From Sulfitobacter sp. (GTDB lineage Bacteria > Pseudomonadota > Alphaproteobacteria > Rhodobacterales > Rhodobacteraceae): a DNA stretch of 7,677 nt. Position numbers and translations under genes: made by a program. A model generated the notes under the pieces. The model had not been told where the DNA came from, did not search any database, and saw only the letters and a program-made list of their open reading frames with translations. The DNA lies in NCBI GenBank assembly GCA_026421135.1, contig JAPKCR010000084.1:1-7677 (forward strand), in the 5' to 3' direction. Positions 1 to 6,587 of this stretch are shown here, piece after piece. How positions within the stretch are numbered: the stretch's first letter is position 1; every line of letters starts with the position of its first letter.

Positions 1-1132
1 CACGCAGACCGTTCGCAACACGATCTTGCAAGAACTCTAGCGCGCTTTCCGCAGATACTTCGCCCGGCAATCCAAGGCGTGCAGGCTGGATGGAAAGGGT
101 TACGTTCAACCGCACACGGCTGTCACCAAATTGGTTGTAGTCTACGATGCCTGACAGCGCTTGGACCTCGCCAATGTTCAGACCGCTCAGCTCAACCACA
201 GCGCCAACAGCTAGGCCCGAAACGTTCTCGTCAAAAATTACGCTAAGCTCGAGCGGCTCTACGGCGGAAGAGTTGAACACCGCGCTGCGGGCCTCCTCTT
301 TGCTTGGGAAAATCTCGAATACAGTGCCGTCCTGCACGCGATCACCGCCCGAGATGAATGTGTCAAAAGTGACGCCACCACCGATCAGCGTCGCGATTGA
401 TTCAAAATCAACCTCGGCACCGCTTGGCCCGATAGATACACTAAAGCCAGAGCTATCCCAGAAACGAGTCGACGTGTTCACCAGATTGCGATGTTCTTCG
501 TAGATCAATGCCTCAACAATCGCGAAATTTCCGCGCGGTGCAATCTCGGCTTTGCCAAGACGGCCCACTTCGATGCCGCGGTACAAAATCGGCGCATCGT
601 CGGTCAGTTGGCCATTTCCAACCGTGCGAAATGCAATTTGCAAACCGGTTTGCCCGGCACGGATCAGAGGGGCAGAATCAGCCCCGGCAAAGCGATTGGC
701 GAAAGTGCCAATCTCGTCATTCCAGGACCCTTCGATGTAAACACCACTTAGAACGGTGCTAAGCCCCGTGATCCCTTGGGCGGAAACCTCGGGCTGGATG
801 ATCCAAAATGCGGCGCTGTTGTCGATATAGGGCGCGACATCCTTGTCTACGCGGATCGTGGCGACAACTTTGCCCAATCCCGCCGAGAACCCGACCTCTT
901 CAACGCGACCGACGGTCACATCGCGGTACCGCAATTCGGTTTCGCCAGCTTTGATGCCTGCACCCTTTTCAAATTCCACATAAATTTGAGGGCCGCGCGC
1001 ATTATAGCTGTTCCATGCGACACCCAACGCAATCAAAAGCGCCAGAAATGGGATGATCCAAACAATGGAGGCACCGCTGAGAAAGATCTTGCGCGCTGAC
1101 TTAATCGGCACGTCAGGTGGTGTATCAGTCAT
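1..1132 (-). CDS. pqiB: Intermembrane lipid-transport protein PqiB (MCE family), C-terminus cut by window edge
   Basis: The reading frame is open from an ATG at 1132 to the left edge, giving 377 residues with no stop. Residues 1-15 are a short cytoplasmic tail and about 16-40 form one membrane helix (FLSGASIVWIIPFLALLIAL). MCE/MlaD-type domains follow: the first at about 47-140 (FEKGAGIKAGETELRYRDVTVG), the second from about 160 (DDAPILYRGIEVGRLG at 178-193), and a third from about 290 (LAVGAVVELSGLNIGEV). Tandem MCE domains after a single N-terminal helix are the architecture of PqiB, which in E. coli has 546 residues, forms a hexameric periplasmic tube and is thought to carry lipids between the inner and outer membranes. 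About a third is therefore missing here. Its start lies one base after the stop of the second pqiA half, and a GGGGAT Shine-Dalgarno (1148-1143) sits inside that upstream gene, so translation is probably coupled. The family is secure. YebT/PamT is the main alternative, but that protein has more MCE domains. Confidence 0.93.
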   Translation of the reverse strand, partial: MTDTPPDVPIKSARKIFLSGASIVWIIPFLALLIALGVAWNSYNARGPQIYVEFEKGAGIKAGETELRYRDVTVGRVEEVGFSAGLGKVVATIRVDKDVAPYIDNSAAFWIIQPEVSAQGITGLSTVLSGVYIEGSWNDEIGTFANRFAGADSAPLIRAGQTGLQIAFRTVGNGQLTDDAPILYRGIEVGRLGKAEIAPRGNFAIVEALIYEEHRNLVNTSTRFWDSSGFSVSIGPSGAEVDFESIATLIGGGVTFDTFISGGDRVQDGTVFEIFPSKEEARSAVFNSSAVEPLELSVIFDENVSGLAVGAVVELSGLNIGEVQALSGIVDYNQFGDSRVRLNVTLSIQPARLGLPGEVSAESALEFLQDRVANGLR

Positions 1133-1133
1133 C

Positions 1134-1784
1134 TTAAGTGGAATCCCCATCCCTTGCTTGACCATCCCAAATCATACGGGAGTCAAAAGCCTGCGCCGAA
1201 AGCATAGTAAAAATCACGGAAAGTGCAAAAAACATGCTCGCTGGTCCGGGATTGATCGTGGCTAGTGACTTGAGTTGCACGAGCGATGACAAAATCGCAA
1301 CCACAAATATGTCGATCATCGACCAACGGCCAATGTATTCGACGATTTCGTACATAAAGTGTCGCGAATTATTAGACGCTGTCCTGCGACTTTCGACACT
1401 GATCGCCAAGAACGCGATGGCCCAGAATTTAGCCAGTGGAATCGCTACCGAAGCAAGCAAGATGATAAAAGCGATACCGTACGCACCGTGGTGCGCCAGT
1501 TCGACAGCACCCCCGACTATCGTGCTTTCATCGGTTTGAAACAGGGTCTTGGTTTTTAGCATTGGATAGGCGTTTGCGGGGATGTAGCACATCAAACCCA
1601 TGAGCCAGAATGCCCATACCCTTTGCAAACTGCCAAAATCGCGCGAAACTAACTTATGCCCGCACCGGCCACAGACCGGCGTGCCCATAGGCCAAGCCCT
1701 TGAGCAACGTCTACAGGCCACCAGACCCATTTCACGCGCGCTTAGGATTTTTTTGGATGTTCCAGAGAATTCCATACCGACCAT
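1134..1784 (-). CDS. pqiA: PqiA family membrane protein, second (C-terminal-type) half
   Basis: This 216-residue protein matches one of the two repeats of full-length PqiA. A rubredoxin-like zinc ribbon comes first (C24-x2-C27 and C38-x2-C41), followed by about four membrane helices near 55-72, 100-126, 150-170 and 182-198. The segments CYIPANAYPML (66-76) and YIGRWSMIDIFVVAIL (150-165) fit the conserved PqiA pattern in this position. PqiA is the polytopic inner-membrane partner of PqiB and is thought to feed lipid into the MCE tunnel; E. coli PqiA (417 residues) carries both repeats in one chain. Here the first half is the separate gene just upstream, overlapping by 43 nt in another frame. 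The start at 1784 has only a weak AAAGA 11 nt upstream; an in-frame ATG at 1775 is possible. Initiation is probably coupled to the upstream gene. The two zinc ribbons and the proper start/stop signals argue for two real genes and not a frameshifted pqiA. Confidence 0.88.
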   Translation of the reverse strand: MVGMEFSGTSKKILSAREMGLVACRRCSRAWPMGTPVCGRCGHKLVSRDFGSLQRVWAFWLMGLMCYIPANAYPMLKTKTLFQTDESTIVGGAVELAHHGAYGIAFIILLASVAIPLAKFWAIAFLAISVESRRTASNNSRHFMYEIVEYIGRWSMIDIFVVAILSSLVQLKSLATINPGPASMFFALSVIFTMLSAQAFDSRMIWDGQARDGDST

Positions 1785-2464
1785 CTACAAATGAATCTTT
1801 CCTGCGCCACAACAAGCACAACCAAACCGCCAAACATCCAGAACGCAGGACCAAACCCGACGGTCGCTAAATCTGCGATTTTTACCAACGCAACAGCGCA
1901 ACCAAGTGCAAAGATTTCGGCCATCGACCAGGGAAGCAATGCATCTGACAGACGAAAGGCTTGCATTGAATATCGTGCCGGGGGCAAATCCAGCACGATC
2001 GGCACCAACACATAAAGCGTTATCACCACCCGCAGCAGGGGCACAATCAGGATCAATGCAGCCGTCGCCAACGCCAGCAGCAACAATGGCCCGCTTGAGA
2101 ACGCGAGCGCAGCATCTATGAGCGAGACCGCATTTTTATTGCCTGCCGCGTCAATGTCGAGAAACGGAAAAAACGCAGCGCCAATCATCAGAACGAACGT
2201 TGCCATCGAGATAGCAATAATCTTCAGCCCTGCTTTATGCCTTGGTGCAATCAGAACCGTATGACACCGCTCGCAAACCGCTTTCTCACCCATTTTTGGG
2301 ATTTTCAGGCGATACACGGCATCGCACTGCGAACAGACGAGAAGGTCTGCCAGCGGAACAGGTGTCTCATGGTTTACCAAATCCTTCATGCCCTGCTTAT
2401 ACAGGGTATTTTTTGGTTTGGTATACGGAACCTCACACATTCTGGTCAGAGAACTACCGCGCAT
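1742..2464 (-). CDS. pqiA: PqiA family membrane protein, first (N-terminal-type) half
   Basis: This 240-residue polytopic protein begins its recognisable part with a zinc ribbon (C44-x2-C47 and C64-x2-C67) in front of about four hydrophobic helices (roughly 79-101, 124-160 as a hairpin, 181-198 and 203-221). The sequence LLPWSMAEIFALGCAVALVKI (177-197) corresponds to the WSM(I/L)D/E motif also seen in the next gene. It is the first gene of the Pqi block and should act in the inner membrane with the other PqiA half and PqiB. The start at 2464 is chosen because AGGGAT (2477-2472) lies 7 nt upstream. The alternatives at 2440 (no visible Shine-Dalgarno) and 2389 (AGGG only 1 nt away) are worse, although the first 25 residues do not look like PqiA and the 2389 start would still give a complete domain. 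Its 3' end overlaps the next gene by 43 nt. The upstream space is short and shows no convincing promoter. Confidence 0.87.
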   Translation of the reverse strand: MRGSSLTRMCEVPYTKPKNTLYKQGMKDLVNHETPVPLADLLVCSQCDAVYRLKIPKMGEKAVCERCHTVLIAPRHKAGLKIIAISMATFVLMIGAAFFPFLDIDAAGNKNAVSLIDAALAFSSGPLLLLALATAALILIVPLLRVVITLYVLVPIVLDLPPARYSMQAFRLSDALLPWSMAEIFALGCAVALVKIADLATVGFGPAFWMFGGLVVLVVAQERFICRWSVWNSLEHPKKS

Positions 2465-2519
2465 TGCCGGTATCCCTGGCGCTTTGCCTGAAACGAAGCG
2501 GCAGCAAGTGTGTTGATAT

Positions 2520-2714
2520 GTCGAAGGACGCTAGGCCACCTCATATAGCTCGATCGCAACCGACTTGAAAAACGCGGGTGCGCATTTCGAGGATAGTGAG
2601 GTCGTGGTCGATCAGGGGATCATCACCAGCCGCTCACCCGAAGATCTGGACGCGTTTATTGCGAAGATCGTTGAAGAGGTCGGAGAAGGAAAACACGACC
2701 GCGACGCGGCCTAA
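2520..2714 (+). pseudogene. C-terminal remnant of a DJ-1/PfpI-family protein
   Basis: Codons starting at 2520 read VEGR, a TAG stop at 2532, then [15 protein letters not shown] and about 40 further residues to TAA at 2712. The pattern GR-x-x-TSY-x-SI-x-TDL-x-NAG, followed by [19 protein letters not shown] (595-type tail at 2592-2648) and an acidic helix, is the characteristic C-terminal end of PfpI/YhbO-type DJ-1 superfamily proteins (glyoxalase/deglycase/protease-like, usually about 170-190 residues). The TAG sits exactly where the family has a variable, often Lys/Thr, residue, so a point mutation such as AAG to TAG would explain it. Upstream of 2520 the frame hits TGA (2514), and I cannot follow the homology reliably in any frame. 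The part that should hold the catalytic cysteine elbow is missing, because the pqiA gene on the opposite strand occupies the place. No start codon or ribosome site serves it. This is a dead gene end, not a small protein. Confidence 0.78.
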
Positions 2715-2733
2715 AGGCAGCCCGCATTTCACA

Positions 2734-2764
2734 AGAAGGGCAGGGTTTAACGCCCTGCCTTTCT
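2734..2764. terminator. Hairpin between convergent gene ends, likely bidirectional terminator
   Basis: AGAAGGGCAGGG (2734-2745) pairs with CCCTGCCTTTCT (2753-2764) around a 7-base loop; the 12-bp stem has one G-T pair and a GC-rich core GGCAGGG/CCCTGCC. It lies 10 nt beyond the aminotransferase stop on the minus strand and 20 nt beyond the stop of the PfpI remnant on the plus strand, as expected for a shared terminator of convergent genes. The T-runs are short in both directions (TTTCTC on plus, TTCTTG on minus), so some of the U-tract is inside the stem and efficiency is uncertain. It should separate the amine cluster from the Pqi block. Confidence 0.75.
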
Positions 2765-2774
2765 CAATGTCTAA

Positions 2775-4097
2775 CTAGGCTAGCGCCTTATCGATACTTC
2801 TACTCAGTTTCTCGACCAGCTCGTCAATTTGGGCATCCGTTATGATAAAAGGCGGTGCCAAGAGAACGTGGTCACCGGCTTTCCCGTCTATCGTCCCTGA
2901 CATCGGATAACAGATTAAACCGTTTTCAAACGCGTGTTTCTTGATCTTTGCGGCGATCCCTTTTGATGGATCAAATGGGGCCTTTGTTTCCCGATCGGAC
3001 ACCATTTCGACACCTATAAAGAGCCCACGGCCACGGATGTCGCCGACATTCGGGTGCTGCCCCAGGGCCGCATTTAAGGCGGTACGAAGCTTGTCACCCT
3101 GACGTTGGACATTTGGCAGCAAATCGCGGCCTAGCACTGCTGAAACCACTGCAACACCGGCAGCCGCCGCCGTTGGATGGCCCACATAGGTATGCCCATG
3201 CTGGAAGAAGCCTGTGCCATCCTGAATGGTTTGATAAATATGCGCCGTGCATAACATCGCCCCGATGGGTTGATACCCGCCACCCAGCCCCTTGGCGATG
3301 CAAAGGATATCGGGGGCCACGTCCTCTTGCGAACAGGCAAATAAAGCGCCAGTGCGCCCCATACCACACATGACTTCGTCAAGGATCAGCAGGACACCAT
3401 ATTGATCGCAAATTTCGCGAATGCGTTTGAAATAGCCTGGTGCCGCCGTCAATGCCCCTGATGTGGCCCCAACTACGGGTTCCGCGATAAAGGCCATGAC
3501 GGTATCTGGACCAACACGCAGCAATTCCTGTTCAAGTAAATTAGCGGCGCGGATACCGTATTCTTCTGGCGTCTCGTTTTCGTGCTTTAGCCGGTATTCA
3601 TAACACGGATCAATGTGACTGATATCCAGCAGCAGCGGCGCAAATTGTGCGCGGCGCCATTCGTTCCCCCCTGCCGATAACGCACCAATGGTGTTGCCGT
3701 GATAACTTTGCTTGCGGGCGATGATGCGCCCACGTTCAGGCTGGCCGCGTTCAACATGATACTGCCGGGCCAGCTTTAGCGCCGCCTCGACAGCCTCTGA
3801 CCCGCCGGACACCAGATAGACACGATCCAGATTTCCGGGGGCGTGCTCGATCAGCAAATCAGCAAGGGTTTCGGCAGGCTCAGACGTAAAGAATCCCGTG
3901 TGTGCATAGGCCAAACTGTCCAACTGTGCCTTAATAGCGTCAATGACTTCTCGGTCACCGTGTCCAAGGCACGACACTGCCGCACCACCTGATGCATCCA
4001 AATATTGCTTGCCGCTGGCGTCGGCTAGATAGCAACCCTTCCCGCTGACGGCGACGGGCGGAAGGTTTCGGGTGTGGCGTGGAAAAATATGAGACAT
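2775..4097 (-). CDS. Class III PLP-dependent aminotransferase
   Basis: The 440-residue product has the usual length and motifs of subgroup III (omega/GABA/beta-alanine/diamine type) aminotransferases. SGGSEAVEAALKLAR (97-111) is the phosphate-binding segment, SYHG (131-134) stacks on PLP, LILDEVMCGMGRTG (237-250) carries the Asp240 that holds the pyridine nitrogen, K269 in CIAKGLGGGYQPIG forms the Schiff base, and HTYVGHP (302-308) completes the site. These enzymes move an amino group, often from an omega position of an amine or omega-amino acid, to pyruvate or 2-oxoglutarate in the cytoplasm. The frame is open to 4274, but the extra 59 residues would lie inside the upstream hydrolase gene. 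The ATG at 4097 has AAGGAT (4109-4104) 6 nt upstream and gives the family-length N-terminus, so it is the real start. It is the last gene of the four-gene cluster, 22 nt after the C45 hydrolase. The exact substrate is unknown; an amine or omega-amino acid released by its neighbours is the natural guess. Confidence 0.94.
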   Translation of the reverse strand: MSHIFPRHTRNLPPVAVSGKGCYLADASGKQYLDASGGAAVSCLGHGDREVIDAIKAQLDSLAYAHTGFFTSEPAETLADLLIEHAPGNLDRVYLVSGGSEAVEAALKLARQYHVERGQPERGRIIARKQSYHGNTIGALSAGGNEWRRAQFAPLLLDISHIDPCYEYRLKHENETPEEYGIRAANLLEQELLRVGPDTVMAFIAEPVVGATSGALTAAPGYFKRIREICDQYGVLLILDEVMCGMGRTGALFACSQEDVAPDILCIAKGLGGGYQPIGAMLCTAHIYQTIQDGTGFFQHGHTYVGHPTAAAAGVAVVSAVLGRDLLPNVQRQGDKLRTALNAALGQHPNVGDIRGRGLFIGVEMVSDRETKAPFDPSKGIAAKIKKHAFENGLICYPMSGTIDGKAGDHVLLAPPFIITDAQIDELVEKLSRSIDKALA

Positions 4098-4119
4098 GGA
4101 TAAATCCTTGGCTAATGTT

Positions 4120-5091
4120 TCAGGCAGCACCGGGCAGCAGCACATTGCGCGACCCTTCCTCAAAGCTATTGATGGTTTGAGACCAGACCGTTCCGGGCCA
4201 GCGCAGTTCCATCTGGCGTTTTCGGGGACGGTACACGGCTGTGTAAAGTGTTCCGAAACCCGCACCAAAAGCATGGGAATACAAAGGCGGCTTTAGGAAC
4301 GTCCCGATAAATTTCTCTTCGGGATCGCGATGGAACCGCAACCGTTGCAGGAGATAACGCTCCCGTTCGACCGTTGCAGTGAAACGCGCGTGGCTGATCC
4401 ATTCTACGGTTTCTTGGTGGTTCGTCGCCACGGCGGCATTGGTAATCAGCGTCTCGCGATCCGGGGCCATGAATGCCGTCAGATACTTGCGTTTGCGGTC
4501 CAGCACGGTGACATTATAGCTCATGTGCGTAGGCACACGCGCCAGTACTTCGCCTGCTTGTTCCGTGTTTTCACAAGTTTGCAAAACATACCGCAGGATC
4601 AATGGCACCCCAAAACCCACACCCACAACGCGCCTGCCCCCAAAGGTCAGCGAGATCGACAAACCGGCCTCGTTCACACCGTCAACCAGCCCGAACAGTC
4701 CGTCCGATGTGCCCATCACTTTTCGGCCCTGCCATCCTGTATGTAATACCAAGCTGTCAAAGGCGTTTGTGTTGTAGTCGTAGTTACGGACCAATACCGG
4801 CTCTTTGCCACCCCAGACAGCCTGACTGCATCCCGAAAGATATGGCGGTGGACAGTAGAAGCTTAGGAATCGCGCCGCTAAATCGCCGCCGCCTGCCTGC
4901 TCGCATAGCTCCTCGTACAGGGGAATCATCTCGGGCATATGTTTTTTTAACGCGCGCCTGCATTCCGCATATGTGGGGCGCACGGATTCGCCCTCCTTCA
5001 GCCACCATTTACGGTAGTGAGGCCAATATTCGGCGAAAAGCCCGGCCCATTTTGGACCGGGCGTTTCTTCTGATATAGCACGCCAAAGCAT
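4120..5091 (-). CDS. C45-family self-processing acyltransferase/amidohydrolase (Ntn fold)
   Basis: This 323-residue protein resembles peptidase family C45: isopenicillin-N N-acyltransferase, carcinine/beta-alanyl-dopamine hydrolase (Tan) and related proteins. Members are made as inactive precursors that cut themselves before a cysteine, which becomes the N-terminal nucleophile. Here SGCSQAVWGG (86-95) places Gly87-Cys88 at the expected site, matching the Gly-Cys cleavage pair of fungal AAT. This would give an 87-residue alpha piece and a 236-residue beta chain. Further family-like segments are VRNYDYN (101-107), LVDGVNEAGLSISL (135-148), SYNVTVLD (191-198) and TNHQ (223-226). No signal peptide or membrane helix is visible, so it should act in the cytoplasm. 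The start at 5091 has GAGAGG (5104-5099) 7 nt upstream, 18 nt after the ATP-grasp gene. Known members cleave or exchange small amide bonds (penicillin side chains, beta-alanyl-amines, conjugated bile acids in related Ntn families). Next to an ATP-grasp ligase and an amine-forming decarboxylase, hydrolysis or transfer of an acyl-amine is likely, but its substrate is not known. Confidence 0.85.
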   Translation of the reverse strand: MLWRAISEETPGPKWAGLFAEYWPHYRKWWLKEGESVRPTYAECRRALKKHMPEMIPLYEELCEQAGGGDLAARFLSFYCPPPYLSGCSQAVWGGKEPVLVRNYDYNTNAFDSLVLHTGWQGRKVMGTSDGLFGLVDGVNEAGLSISLTFGGRRVVGVGFGVPLILRYVLQTCENTEQAGEVLARVPTHMSYNVTVLDRKRKYLTAFMAPDRETLITNAAVATNHQETVEWISHARFTATVERERYLLQRLRFHRDPEEKFIGTFLKPPLYSHAFGAGFGTLYTAVYRPRKRQMELRWPGTVWSQTINSFEEGSRNVLLPGAA

Positions 5092-5109
5092 GTGCTGGCC
5101 TCTCGAACC

Positions 5110-6570
5110 TTAGAGGATTTTAAAAGCCGGGTCTGAAAACGCCGGGCCTGCCTCTGCAACTGGCAAAGGACGGCCATGAACCGACTGCTTAATGCCGTGG
5201 ATCCACTTTTTTGCCCGCTCATTCAACTGGAATGATTTGGTCATCGACCGGCCACGGGTCACAAGAATGCCAATGTCGGCCCCTTCATAGCGGTAATCAC
5301 CAGGCCGGAGGATGCGCAAAAAGAACGCCTCGTTTTCGGATTCGACCGCACGACGGTGATAGTCAAACCGGTCAAACACCACACGGCCGTCTTCGAGCAT
5401 CTTGTAGATGCCGGTTTCAGGCGCATCGCTACAGATATCAACACTGTCTTCGGTGTGTTTGATAACCATCTGCGACCAGCTGTCGATCATATCTGGGTTT
5501 GCCCAACGATTGTTCAGTTCCGTCGTATCCAAGTTGAACTTCTTTTTCGAGAATTCAAGGAGGTGAAACAGGAATAGCGGTGCATCCGCATGCGCAAAGG
5601 CTGCATGGTTCGTCATCGAAGACGCGCCTGTGATGCGCGGGTTCAATTCGCCCAGCCAAAGATCACCGGTCTTTTTGTCGATCAAGAAGTCGAGCTCAAA
5701 GTAGCCGCGATAGCCTTCCTTGCGCAGTTGTTCACCGAATTTGAACGTCAGTTCACGGGCCTTTTGACGAACCTTAGGCGGGAAGGCAGTGGACAGGATT
5801 TCGTTACCACACCAGCCGCCGCGATAGGGCGTCAAATCCTTGAAACCGACCAGTTCGGTCATCAATGGGCCAACGATAGTGCCTTCCTTGGTGGCACATG
5901 CCTCGATCGCAGAACCGCGGCAATCGATCCGTTTCATGATCTTGATCTCGCCCTCGCCGACGATTTCGGATTCATGACGGCGGAAGTCGGCTTCGGATTT
6001 GATAAAGAACGTGGTGTGTCCGCTATCGCCAAAAGCGGATTGCAGCACCAAATCATGCCCTATACCGGCCTTTTCGCAGGTTTTCTTGAGGTCTTCGTAG
6101 TCTTTAACCTCGGCCAATACATTCGGCACAGACGGCACGCCCGCCTTGTTGCCGATGCGAACGGTTTCGATCTTGTTGTCCATCTTGGTGCGCAGTTTGG
6201 CCTTGGGGAACCAAACATCGGCACCCAGTTCTTTTGAAAGACGTTCGGTTTCTTCGTCGAACATCAGAAACACGAACTTTGGCTTGCCGCCGCGACGCTT
6301 GATAAAATCGATGACTTCTTTGTGCTGCAACAGATAGTTGTTGATATCTTCGATGCTTTGGAATTCTGCGTGCGGCTGTTCGGACGGGCAGAACACGTTC
6401 GGGTGCTTGCCGCCGTAGCAGTCGATGTAGCAGATATACTTAAAGTTCTTCACCCATTCATCTAGGCCCAACAGGTTAAAGTTGGTCGCCGAGATGAAAT
6501 AAACAGGGTCTTCGTTCCGGTGAAAGAACCTGCGGATTTCCGAGATATTCTTGAGAACAGTCGTGGTCAT
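5110..6570 (-). CDS. ATP-grasp ligase of unknown specificity
   Basis: The 486-residue product has an ATP-grasp core. An N-terminal Rossmann-like domain (about 20-125, with VYFISATN and FVFLMFD strands) is followed by the nucleotide-binding lobe beginning near TKMDNKIETVRIGNKAGVP (128-146). The flexible glycine loop is LQSAFGDSGHTTFFI (176-190), and the metal/ATP site is ELDFLI (292-297) with GELNPRITGASS (307-318), where E308 and N310 should bind Mg2+. This is the biotin-carboxylase/carbamoyl-phosphate-synthase-like type that forms acyl-phosphates and joins them to an amine or other nucleophile. A C-terminal domain of about 140 residues (345-486) has no motif I recognise. It is not a biotin carboxylase in context, since no carrier or transferase gene is present. 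The start at 6570 has AAAAGGA (6586-6580) 9 nt upstream, 17 nt after the decarboxylase stop. Annotation pipelines might call it carbamoyl-phosphate synthase-like or biotin carboxylase. An amide-forming ligase acting on the decarboxylase product is my inference. Confidence 0.85.
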   Translation of the reverse strand: MTTTVLKNISEIRRFFHRNEDPVYFISATNFNLLGLDEWVKNFKYICYIDCYGGKHPNVFCPSEQPHAEFQSIEDINNYLLQHKEVIDFIKRRGGKPKFVFLMFDEETERLSKELGADVWFPKAKLRTKMDNKIETVRIGNKAGVPSVPNVLAEVKDYEDLKKTCEKAGIGHDLVLQSAFGDSGHTTFFIKSEADFRRHESEIVGEGEIKIMKRIDCRGSAIEACATKEGTIVGPLMTELVGFKDLTPYRGGWCGNEILSTAFPPKVRQKARELTFKFGEQLRKEGYRGYFELDFLIDKKTGDLWLGELNPRITGASSMTNHAAFAHADAPLFLFHLLEFSKKKFNLDTTELNNRWANPDMIDSWSQMVIKHTEDSVDICSDAPETGIYKMLEDGRVVFDRFDYHRRAVESENEAFFLRILRPGDYRYEGADIGILVTRGRSMTKSFQLNERAKKWIHGIKQSVHGRPLPVAEAGPAFSDPAFKIL

Positions 6571-6587
6571 AGAGTTGGGTCCTTTTC

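Noticed and set aside
147..1099. Several plus-strand open frames (for example 147-503 and 776-1099)
   Set aside because: They run antisense to a clear pqiB frame, have compositions without domain features, and disagree with one another in frame.
2465..2540. Promoter for the Pqi block
   Set aside because: I looked on the minus strand for paired -35/-10 elements and found nothing convincing; transcription must start here or further upstream, but I cannot place it.
2578..2778. Plus-strand frame of 66 codons in the intergenic region
   Set aside because: It overlaps the PfpI remnant in a different frame and reads through the terminator hairpin; the remnant's frame is the one with family similarity.
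4098..4274. A 59-residue N-terminal extension of the aminotransferase (longest open frame starts at 4274)
   Set aside because: It lies almost wholly inside the C45 gene in another frame, has no family-like sequence, and the ATG at 4097 has a well-placed AAGGAT and gives the usual protein length.
5590..6237. A long plus-strand open frame of 215 codons
   Set aside because: It is antisense to the ATP-grasp gene, whose motifs cover the same bases; no Shine-Dalgarno or recognisable domain supports it.
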